A stretch of 9,600 nucleotides of DNA from Candidatus Peregrinibacteria bacterium (GTDB lineage: Bacteria > Patescibacteriota > Gracilibacteria > UBA1369 > PNNO01): the NCBI GenBank assembly GCA_014728955.1, contig WJKT01000016.1:1-9600 (forward strand), read 5' to 3'. Both the position numbers and the translations under genes were made by a program. The notes beneath the pieces are model-generated. The model had not been told where the DNA came from, did not search any database, and was given only the letters and a program-made list of their open reading frames with translations. Positions 1 through 6,754 of this stretch are shown piece by piece. The stretch's first letter is position 1. Each line of letters starts with the position of its first letter.

Positions 1-2956
1 GAATACCTTTTTCCAAACGATTCTGCACTGCATCAGTCGTTAATATCGTGTTGGTTAAAAACGCTTCAACATCATCTTCCGGTGCAAAAAATCCTCTTGA
101 ATTACCCTGACTCACCCAGCCGGAAACCAGTCTGTCAAAATCCGAACGAACAAATGGACGAGGCTCGTTATCAGCATTAACCAAGAAATCTCCGGTAAAA
201 AAGTCTCGTTTCGGGTCGCTGTTACTTGCACTAAAGAAATCCAGCGCCGGGAATTGATTTGAATACTTACTAACAAAGCGTCCTATACGCTCCCATCCGA
301 GAATAGTTCTTCCATCAGGATTTTTGGCGTTTACCCCCATCAAAAGATAATAAATTTTATCTTTTCCCGATGCTTTTCCAGCTTCTATAATAAATCGCAA
401 CATTCCTTCATATTCAGTTGGATCAACCCATTCTCCATTCATGTGACGAGTCAACATATTAGACAGTTCTTTGGAAATCCCACCCACATTTTTCGGATCG
501 TTTTCAAGCTCTTCACCTTTATTGTAAGATTCCTGAATGGCACTTTCGATAGCCCCGTCATTTTGACGCTTCCATCCCACATATGAACCTTCACCCCAAA
601 TGGAATCCATTGAATCTTGCAAGAAATCCATAACATTCTTCCCTTCAAGAGGTTTCCCATTAAACGTTCCGCTGCCTTTTGCAAACTTTTTATACGGATC
701 ACCAGCGGGAATAGGAAGTTTATGGTTAATATCTGCAAATTTATTGAGCGTATGATACAAGTCTTTACTATCCCATCGAATCATCCCTTTTTCGGCCAAC
801 ACATTCAAACACGCCTTAGCCTGATCCTGATTATCGGTATCATATAATGTTTCTTCAATTTGCGGAACCCCCCATTGATCCATCGCTTCTTTAAATTGAC
901 TTACTTCTTCGGTTTCCGCCGATTGGTTGATACGATCAAATTCCGTACCAAACCATGGAATATGTTTTCCCACTTCTGAATATCTCGATTTTTGTCTACG
1001 TTGCCAGTTACGGGTATAATATTCCCAGCCGCTTTGAAACATCTTAAAAATGTCATCCAGTCGAAGCCATTGCGTATCCCGAAGCCATTGGGCAATTTTA
1101 CTGTAGCTTTGTTTCTCCAAACCAACCGATTTATCTTCTCGAAAATTTACCTTGGGTTCAAAAATTCCTTTAATACCTTTTTCACGAAGCTTTTGTAACG
1201 TATCCCTCCATGTTCCGGTTTCCTGAAAATATTTAATTGTTTTTTGCGCATCTTCTCTGGCACGTTCGCGCGATTTTTTGCCCGCATTAAAATATACTTC
1301 CATTTTTTTTGCTTCCAATTCGGGATCAAACGGCTCAATATCATTTTCATACACCCATCGCACAAACTGTGGAAAGGTAAAACTCCGTTTATCTTTGAGC
1401 TGAATTACACCTTTTAATTCATCAACATATTCTATTTCAAAAAGAGGATTTCCGGGCGCATCCGCATGTAAAATTTCTCCCGGTTCCAGCCGTATAGGAA
1501 GGTGGCACTCTTTGTTTCTTTTATACTGTTTGTTCATGTACTTGTAATGCTCCTCCAATTGATCAAGCAATTTTGAGAATCTCATGGTCGGGACAGGTCT
1601 AAATCGATTCATCCACTTTGCAAATTCGCCAAGAGTAAAGTCATCTTTATATTCATGATCAGATAAATCAGGACTGTCGTAAAATGAACGATACAACACT
1701 TTCTTATCAAGTTTCACGCCGTAATTATCAATTGAAACAACCCTGACCTTTTGCACATTGGTAGATGGCTTGTTTGTTTTGGGATCAATCGTAACCATAT
1801 CATATTCAAGAGTATCTCCGGCTTTAACTTTCATATTCATCTCATTCAAATGAGGAACAGCATGTGATAACTCCTTTTGTTTTTTAACAACCGGTTTTAT
1901 ATCGTGCAGATTCACAAAATCACGCAATCTGTTAGTAGACATGCGGTGCACTCGTCCTGTTCCTTTTTCTTCAAGAGCTACCCACACCCCACTCATTAAC
2001 ATTTTATCTTCATCTTGTTTGTTTTCCGGATCAGGATCCCGCTTTTTATCAACATATATTTCTTTAATAATCCATTTTTTCGGATATGGATCTATAAATG
2101 GTTTATCTTCTTCAAACCCTTTTTTCAGCCGTAACCCCAAACCTTGCAGTTCTTGCCCTTCTCGAAGAGGAATACCCGCTCGCCGTCCGGCAGATCGAAC
2201 CATCCTTTCCTGAATTGCTTTACGCTGGAATGTTTTGTGCATATCCCACATAACCTCACGTACACTATCAATTACTTTCAGCATCGAAAATTCATTCATA
2301 GCTATTTGGCGGGCTTGTTCACCAAAACTATGAGCACTTTCTTTAATTTTTTGCACATCGGGAGCACTATCACTAAACTTTTTCCAAATATGAATAATAT
2401 TTTGCCGTATAGTGCTTTCTATATCGGCTTCCATCATAGAGGATTGAAACGAATCATTGTTACGCAATTGCTGTTTACTGAATTCAGGAATAACTCTATA
2501 AACTGCTTGCCACAATTCTTCTTGTGCCTTTCTGTCAACATTCCCCATCTGTCCGATTAACTCACTGATTGTATCATTCACATCATCTTCTAATTCTTCC
2601 AATGCAGGGTAGTAGTCATTAACAACTTCACGAGCTTTTTTAACCTCTTCCGGATCAATATCGGCCGGCAATTCAAGCTCCCAGGTGTCAAGTACGGCAT
2701 GTGCTTTTTCAGCTGTTCGGACCGTTATTCTATCAACCTCGGTTTCTTGTGATTTCGCTGTATTATCTTTTTCTTTTTCTTCTTGTGTTTCAGCCTGTTT
2801 ACTCGTCTCCGTTTGCGCCGCTCCATCAATATCAGCCTTGTTATCACCTGTCTCGGCGGCAAAAAAGACCATACGGCGCTCCCCCCACCATGGAGAGGTG
2901 ACAGCATAGCAATGGCTTAATAGTGCCCCGTTTTGTTCATTGCATGATCGTTTCAT
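1..2956 (-). CDS. Very large cytoplasmic protein of unknown function (3'-partial, at least 985 residues)
   Basis: Translating the reverse complement from the ATG at 2956-2954 gives 985 codons without a stop up to the left edge, so the gene continues outside the window. No family recognised. Residues 40-75 are acidic and low-complexity (Glu/Lys/Thr/Gln); 100-285 look helical; 292-543 contain three degenerate beta-rich modules; 545-720 are helical and rich in tryptophan (W583, W624, W630, W644, W651, W668, W695); 720-985 look like a further folded region. No membrane segment or signal peptide is evident, so a cytoplasmic location is likely. The start is uncertain: the ATG at 2956 has no Shine-Dalgarno sequence, whereas Met29 (2872) follows GGGGAG by 6 nt and precedes sequence that looks more like the rest. 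The gene begins 37 nt after the VirB6-like stop and is probably co-transcribed. A role as a large partner of the secretion channel is inference. Confidence 0.88.
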   Translation of the reverse strand, partial: MKRSCNEQNGALLSHCYAVTSPWWGERRMVFFAAETGDNKADIDGAAQTETSKQAETQEEKEKDNTAKSQETEVDRITVRTAEKAHAVLDTWELELPADIDPEEVKKAREVVNDYYPALEELEDDVNDTISELIGQMGNVDRKAQEELWQAVYRVIPEFSKQQLRNNDSFQSSMMEADIESTIRQNIIHIWKKFSDSAPDVQKIKESAHSFGEQARQIAMNEFSMLKVIDSVREVMWDMHKTFQRKAIQERMVRSAGRRAGIPLREGQELQGLGLRLKKGFEEDKPFIDPYPKKWIIKEIYVDKKRDPDPENKQDEDKMLMSGVWVALEEKGTGRVHRMSTNRLRDFVNLHDIKPVVKKQKELSHAVPHLNEMNMKVKAGDTLEYDMVTIDPKTNKPSTNVQKVRVVSIDNYGVKLDKKVLYRSFYDSPDLSDHEYKDDFTLGEFAKWMNRFRPVPTMRFSKLLDQLEEHYKYMNKQYKRNKECHLPIRLEPGEILHADAPGNPLFEIEYVDELKGVIQLKDKRSFTFPQFVRWVYENDIEPFDPELEAKKMEVYFNAGKKSRERAREDAQKTIKYFQETGTWRDTLQKLREKGIKGIFEPKVNFREDKSVGLEKQSYSKIAQWLRDTQWLRLDDIFKMFQSGWEYYTRNWQRRQKSRYSEVGKHIPWFGTEFDRINQSAETEEVSQFKEAMDQWGVPQIEETLYDTDNQDQAKACLNVLAEKGMIRWDSKDLYHTLNKFADINHKLPIPAGDPYKKFAKGSGTFNGKPLEGKNVMDFLQDSMDSIWGEGSYVGWKRQNDGAIESAIQESYNKGEELENDPKNVGGISKELSNMLTRHMNGEWVDPTEYEGMLRFIIEAGKASGKDKIYYLLMGVNAKNPDGRTILGWERIGRFVSKYSNQFPALDFFSASNSDPKRDFFTGDFLVNADNEPRPFVRSDFDRLVSGWVSQGNSRGFFAPEDDVEAFLTNTILTTDAVQNRLEKGI
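1055..1090 (-). repeat. 18-bp imperfect tandem duplication encoding QWLRDT/QWLRLD
   Basis: The 11-mer CGAAGCCATTG occurs on the plus strand at 1062-1072 and again at 1080-1090, exactly 18 nt apart. In the coding frame this doubles a six-residue unit, QWLRDT then QWLRLD (residues 623-634), in the Trp-rich helical part of the large protein. It looks like a small in-frame duplication. Confidence 0.6.
1328..1501 (-). repeat. Degenerate module 3 in the large protein (residues 486-543)
   Basis: The strand-like part includes PIRLEPGEILH and PLFEIEYVDELKGVIQLKD, and the closing helix is FTFPQFVRWVYENDIEPF. The helix shares FT-x-x-x-F-x-x-W with module 2 and the D-I-x-P ending with module 1, so it links the three as one probable repeat family. 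Confidence 0.4.
1589..1837 (-). repeat. Degenerate module 2 in the large protein (residues 374-456)
   Basis: The strand-like part includes DTLEYDMVTID and VQKVRVVSIDNYGVKLD, and the closing helix is FTLGEFAKWMNRFRPVP. The F-T-[LF]-x-x-F-x-x-W core of this helix matches module 3 well. It is longer than the other modules because of an insert around residues 424-438. Confidence 0.4.
1889..2083 (-). repeat. Degenerate module 1 in the large protein (residues 292-356)
   Basis: The module starts with strand-like KKWIIKEIYVD, has a charged insert, then VWVALEEKGTGRVHRMS, and ends in a short helix LRDFVNLHDIKP. Modules 2 and 3 share the plan of strands followed by a helix with F-x-x-W (or equivalent) and a closing proline. 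Similarity is weak and judged by eye. Confidence 0.35.
2879..2897 (-). promoter_or_regulatory. Shine-Dalgarno-like GGGGAG inside a small hairpin, before alternative start Met29
   Basis: On the minus strand GGGGAG (2884-2879) lies 6 nt before the in-frame ATG at 2872, the only well-placed purine-rich ribosome site in the cassette. It can pair with CTCTCC (2897-2892) across a 7-nt loop (six pairs, one of them G-T), which would hide it. This supports either a start at 2872 or structure-controlled initiation. If the start is really 2956 the hairpin simply lies in coding sequence. Confidence 0.35.
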
Positions 2957-2993
2957 AGTCTACTTTTTGACAAATTATATTTTTATTATCTTA

Positions 2994-5264
2994 TTACAGC
3001 TTAACCAAATTTGCAACCTTTGTAGATTTACCAGCAATATCCGAAGCTTTATCACCGGCAGCCTTTTTCAATACTTGACCAAGGATTTCTTTTCGTTTGT
3101 CATCATCCGGGATTTGAGCTTTTAATGCATTATCAGCAGCGGTAAGGCTATTTTCAAGCTTCTGCACCTGCTCCGTATTATCAGCATCTTGCACCGCACC
3201 TGCCGATGTTCGCACTTGAGCAATTTGAGGACTGGCTTTGTTAATTTTTTGCAATTGCTCAAGTTCATCCTTATGATCTTCTTTCATTTGAGTATCAATT
3301 TTCTGTACTTCGGCATTATTCCCGGACGCTGCAGCACTAACACGACGCTCTTGCAATTCTTGCAAATCTTCGCTTACCGCAACACCACTTTGTTTAGCAG
3401 TGGAAACCGTTGATGCCGGAGTCGGCGCATTGGCGGTTGTAGTAGCCGCACCGCCGGCTGCCGCTCCACTCGCCGCTCCACCGGATTTTGTCGTTGACGA
3501 TGCTGAACGTCTATTCCGGGGAGATGTTCCTGGAGCCACTCTGCGTATGGCTCCTTTTATTCTTTGTTTTGCAGCAGGTCTTAACTTTCCTTGTGCAAAT
3601 GCTTTTCGCTCTTTTTCACCTAATTCTCCCAAGACTCTTTTAGCAAAACCAGACTGTTTAAATTTCCCTTTACTCTTCCATTTTTGCAATAGCTTATACG
3701 CTTCACGTTGCCCCGCCGCTGTCTGCAATCCACTCAACACAGCTCGACGACCTTCCTCCACCGTACTCTCTGTATTCTTCGCAACATTTCTAATTTCTGT
3801 TGGAGACATATTCGACCTTTCCCTCTGCGCACCATATTCTTTCTCTAGTTCATCAAAAGGTTGCCTAATTTTCCCCAGTGCTTGTTTATATGACAATCCT
3901 TTTCCCCCCTGCCCCGCAGGGATAATCGGCACTAATTTAAGTAAATTGGTTGCTCCACGTCCCATCGCACCAACTTTTCCTTTAATACCCTCCGTAAAGC
4001 GTTCTGCAATAGTTCCTTCAGCAGCGGCAAACACTCCGATCCATACAACGGCAACTGCAGCAAAAGCGATAATCATGGATTGTAAATCCGAAATACCCGA
4101 AGCCTCTACTTGCACCATATTAAAAGCTGTTCCAAATTCAATGTTATTCTTCGTTCCCGTATTTTTAAACGCATCAAGAATTACATATCCAATAGTAAGC
4201 GGCACCCCCATTAAAAAGGGAGCAAATGCATTCTTGAAAAATTTATTCTGCAACTCTCCGCCCGCACTCGGTATTAAATTTGGGACCACCAGTGCTATGG
4301 CAATAAACGGAGACAGTGCAATAAAAAGCCATAATGCTACCAAACGAGCCAATAACACCACGAATAATGCTAGGTAAGCGGCGCCGTACACAATGTATAA
4401 AATAACTGAAAACAATAAATTGAAAGCCAAGCTGGTTAAATCTTTGCTTGCGCTTGCACTCACCTTGTCAACATCCAGAACATTCATAAACTGTATTGCC
4501 ATTACCAATCCGGCGTTCCGTGAATTGTAACGGGCAAAAAATTTCTTCCCGGCATCTTGCAAAGTATAACTTCCTCCTTCAAGAGTACAGAGCACAGGTC
4601 TCTTTGCGTCAGCTGTCTGCTCACTGAATTTTTTTTCGAATTCTTTTTCATTACCATAATATGCCGTACAAATTTTCTTCACAATATCTTTATCTTTCAC
4701 CGTGCAATCTTCTGCTTTTTTATTTTCTTCACATTCCAGAATTTGAGGATTAACCCCCGTACTGATTGTGCTCGGCAAGGTAAATACCGCAGTTGTTGCT
4801 ACATTGGTAACATCAAGAACAACCTTCATGGCAATATATGAAAAATTAACCGCTATCAACGCTATTGCAAATTTAGGTAAAAATGTTTTAATTGCATATT
4901 CACTATCGGGTTTTACGGCCAATACATTAAAGAGTGCAACACCCAGTAAAATAATGACAAACCCAACATTTACAATGTTTCTCATTTGTACCCATACTTC
5001 CAACAAACGTTCTTCCATGCCATATCCAAATAAAATATCATTATTAAGCAATCCTCCTATTGCAAGGAAGATAGGCCATAAAATTCGTTGTAACACTTTT
5101 AATACAATAGTCAAAAATTGTCCCAACTTTCCTAAAAACTCACTTAACACATCACCCATTTGCCCCGTTACGCTCTGAGCAAACGCCGTTAACGGGAATG
5201 CCAGAAGAATAATAAGCACAAGGATCAGTATGTATTTAAGTTTTATTTTTGGTTTTCTTTTCAT
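2994..5264 (-). CDS. VirB6/TrbL-like type IV secretion inner-membrane protein with long cytoplasmic tail
   Basis: 756 residues. VirB6/TrbL proteins are polytopic inner-membrane parts of type IV secretion channels. Seen here: a signal-peptide-like N-terminus (basic residues 1-10, hydrophobic 11-25, AFA before Q30), then hydrophobic segments at about 50-72, 95-118, 129-153, 277-297, 299-327, 345-365 and 393-415. The stretch LARLVALWLFIALSPF (305-320) is the R-x-V-x-L-W...SP pattern I associate with the TrbL/VirB6 family. A polar loop at 163-275 holds all four cysteines of the protein (178, 187, 199, 226). After residue 420 comes a cytoplasmic-looking tail: a basic part, an Ala/Gly/Thr/Ser-rich linker (about 585-624), then charged helical segments to the end. 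Ordinary VirB6 proteins are about 300 residues, so both the loop and the roughly 335-residue tail are expansions. The ATG is 24 nt after the previous stop, with no Shine-Dalgarno sequence. Family assignment is fairly firm; topology is unresolved. Confidence 0.85.
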   Translation of the reverse strand: MKRKPKIKLKYILILVLIILLAFPLTAFAQSVTGQMGDVLSEFLGKLGQFLTIVLKVLQRILWPIFLAIGGLLNNDILFGYGMEERLLEVWVQMRNIVNVGFVIILLGVALFNVLAVKPDSEYAIKTFLPKFAIALIAVNFSYIAMKVVLDVTNVATTAVFTLPSTISTGVNPQILECEENKKAEDCTVKDKDIVKKICTAYYGNEKEFEKKFSEQTADAKRPVLCTLEGGSYTLQDAGKKFFARYNSRNAGLVMAIQFMNVLDVDKVSASASKDLTSLAFNLLFSVILYIVYGAAYLALFVVLLARLVALWLFIALSPFIAIALVVPNLIPSAGGELQNKFFKNAFAPFLMGVPLTIGYVILDAFKNTGTKNNIEFGTAFNMVQVEASGISDLQSMIIAFAAVAVVWIGVFAAAEGTIAERFTEGIKGKVGAMGRGATNLLKLVPIIPAGQGGKGLSYKQALGKIRQPFDELEKEYGAQRERSNMSPTEIRNVAKNTESTVEEGRRAVLSGLQTAAGQREAYKLLQKWKSKGKFKQSGFAKRVLGELGEKERKAFAQGKLRPAAKQRIKGAIRRVAPGTSPRNRRSASSTTKSGGAASGAAAGGAATTTANAPTPASTVSTAKQSGVAVSEDLQELQERRVSAAASGNNAEVQKIDTQMKEDHKDELEQLQKINKASPQIAQVRTSAGAVQDADNTEQVQKLENSLTAADNALKAQIPDDDKRKEILGQVLKKAAGDKASDIAGKSTKVANLVKL
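3393..3512 (-). other. GC-rich segment encoding an Ala/Gly/Thr/Ser-rich linker
   Basis: Residues about 585-624 of the VirB6-like protein are almost entirely Ala, Gly, Thr, Ser and Pro (for example GGAASGAAAGGAATTT). The DNA is clearly richer in GC than its surroundings because of the GCN and GGN codons. This looks like a flexible linker between the basic membrane-proximal part of the tail and the charged helical end, and is probably variable between relatives. Confidence 0.6.
4440..4778 (-). other. Region encoding the four-cysteine loop of the VirB6-like protein
   Basis: This stretch encodes residues 163-275 of the VirB6-like protein, a polar insert between hydrophobic segments. Its cysteines at 178, 187, 199 and 226 are the only ones in the protein. 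Such clustering fits an extracytoplasmic, disulfide-bonded loop, comparable in place to the central periplasmic loop of VirB6 that contacts substrate. The number of preceding helices leaves the side of the membrane uncertain. Confidence 0.5.
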
Positions 5265-5288
5265 GAATATGTAATGATAAATAAATGA

Positions 5289-6743
5289 TTAGCTAAAAAT
5301 CGAGAACGCACCTGCCAATCCGATAGTTCCGCCAATACCGGCGAAATACCATTTGGCAACTTTGAAAATCAGACTTTTTTGTTTTTTTTCATGTTCTTTT
5401 TTAAGATCTCCGGGACTTTTTCTTTTATTTCCTTTCACTTGAGCAACACCTTTTTTCTTTGATTCTTCTTTTTCGCTTAACCGCGATTCAAATTGTTTTT
5501 TTGCACGTATCACTGATTGCTGATACTGCTCTTTTTGCTTTGCAATCTCGGTTTCCTCCGTCTCTTTCGTCCTTTCTTTTTTTGCACCAACAAGAGGCAC
5601 GTATGGTGGAGGATTCGTCCCTTCTCGCGGGGCGGGAGCAGCTTTTTGTCCGGGAACAACGCCGGTAATTCTTCTATTTTCCGGTAACGTAACCGGTCTA
5701 CGATCTCCTTGCACTTTTCCGCCTTTGATAGGAATATCGGAACGACGTGCTCCGGGAGGACCGGACTTTTCGGTGTAGACTTCCTGTGCCGATCTTTTTT
5801 TACCAAATGTCGATTGAAGCTCCTCTTCTTTTACAAAAAATTTCTTATCGGGATTGTCTACAAAGGTCATTCTATACATTCTTTTTCCCGGTTTCTTTAC
5901 ATCAAATTCAATACGAAGCCGCGTGTTATTTTTATCTCTCACAAAACCGCGTGCTATACCATTGGCGTCGATATTCATACGTGCTTCAACATACAATCCG
6001 TTACGCTCAAGATTCTTTTCATCGCCAATAGCCTGTTTATTCCATAAAATTTGCTGCACCTGCTGAGGACTCGAGCTTGTTTCTCGTCCGCTTTCAGCAG
6101 TCTGTAACGGATTAAACATAAACATACGTTTTTCCCCAGATGGTGTTTCTTCAGTTCTGTGTTCCGCCAATATCTTTGCCGTTCTTTCAACGTTTCCCAG
6201 CGCTCTTGCAATGGATGTATCCGACAAGTAATCAAACTCTCCATTTTCTTTTTGTGCCAATGCCAATTTCCCTTCTTTCAATGCTGCTTTCTTGTCAGCT
6301 GCTTCTTCATCGGAAAGAGTCCCCATGAGCTGCTGATGATGTATTTCACGAGCAATTAATGCATCTTCTAAACTATTCACTGCGTAAAAAGCAAGTTTTT
6401 CCAAATTTTTCCGCGCATCTTTGGAAATAGCGCCGGTTTTTTCATCAGGTAACATCAGATATCGCAACTTTGCATCACTACCATTTGCTATCAGTTTCTG
6501 TCGCGCTACAAATTCGCTAAATTCTCGCCAAAATACCGAACGCAATTCCGGATCGATTTGTAAAACCGTTCCCGTATCCTGAAAATAATAATCTTCCAAT
6601 CCCTGCATTTCATCGGGACGAAGCACTTTATCAAACCGGAACATTTTTTGTAATCGCGTATCGTTCGACAAATTACCCAGAATTTGATTCTGAATATACG
6701 GCAGTAAGAACGAATTGACGAATCCTGAACCGAGTTGTTGCAT
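5289..6743 (-). CDS. 484-aa cytoplasmic protein with C-terminal membrane anchor, unknown function
   Basis: No family recognised. Residues 1-200 look soluble and mainly helical, with several Asp/Glu/Lys-rich helices. Residues 245-312 look beta-rich (YVEARMNID, RLRIEFDVKKP, RMYRMTFVD). A proline/glycine/basic low-complexity linker covers about 325-390 (PPGARRSD, EGTNPPPYVP). A highly charged Lys/Glu helix occupies about 390-456. The last 21-25 residues form a single hydrophobic, glycine-rich segment (KWYFAGIGGTIGLAGAFSIFS), so the protein is predicted to be tail-anchored with its bulk in the cytoplasm. It contains no cysteine. The ATG lies 11 nt after the previous stop without a Shine-Dalgarno sequence; an exact TATAAT ends 5 nt before it. 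The next gene, the VirB6-like protein, begins 24 nt after the TAA. A scaffold or docking role at the VirB6-like channel is plausible but is inference. Confidence 0.88.
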   Translation of the reverse strand: MQQLGSGFVNSFLLPYIQNQILGNLSNDTRLQKMFRFDKVLRPDEMQGLEDYYFQDTGTVLQIDPELRSVFWREFSEFVARQKLIANGSDAKLRYLMLPDEKTGAISKDARKNLEKLAFYAVNSLEDALIAREIHHQQLMGTLSDEEAADKKAALKEGKLALAQKENGEFDYLSDTSIARALGNVERTAKILAEHRTEETPSGEKRMFMFNPLQTAESGRETSSSPQQVQQILWNKQAIGDEKNLERNGLYVEARMNIDANGIARGFVRDKNNTRLRIEFDVKKPGKRMYRMTFVDNPDKKFFVKEEELQSTFGKKRSAQEVYTEKSGPPGARRSDIPIKGGKVQGDRRPVTLPENRRITGVVPGQKAAPAPREGTNPPPYVPLVGAKKERTKETEETEIAKQKEQYQQSVIRAKKQFESRLSEKEESKKKGVAQVKGNKRKSPGDLKKEHEKKQKSLIFKVAKWYFAGIGGTIGLAGAFSIFS

Positions 6744-6754
6744 TGGTTATTATA

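Noticed and set aside
1..2900. Left 3 kb as a non-coding or degraded region with many short frames on both strands
   Set aside because: One minus-strand frame from 2956 is open through the whole stretch with protein-like composition; the short frames (for example minus 2725-2907, minus 451-738, plus 2144-2560) are its shadows.
1..2956. Pseudogene or frameshifted gene
   Set aside because: No in-frame stop or frame change was found in 985 codons; the gene is simply cut by the window edge.
2974..2979. Separate promoter for the large gene (minus-strand TATAAT)
   Set aside because: No -35-like hexamer at 16-18 nt upstream and no TGn extension; the gap is only 37 bp, so read-through from the upstream gene is simpler.
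3400..4377. 325-codon plus-strand open frame opposite the VirB6-like gene
   Set aside because: It lies wholly antisense to a well-supported gene, its product is an irregular Cys/Pro/Phe/Ala-rich sequence with no family resemblance, and it is explained by codon bias and the Ala/Gly-rich linker of the real gene.
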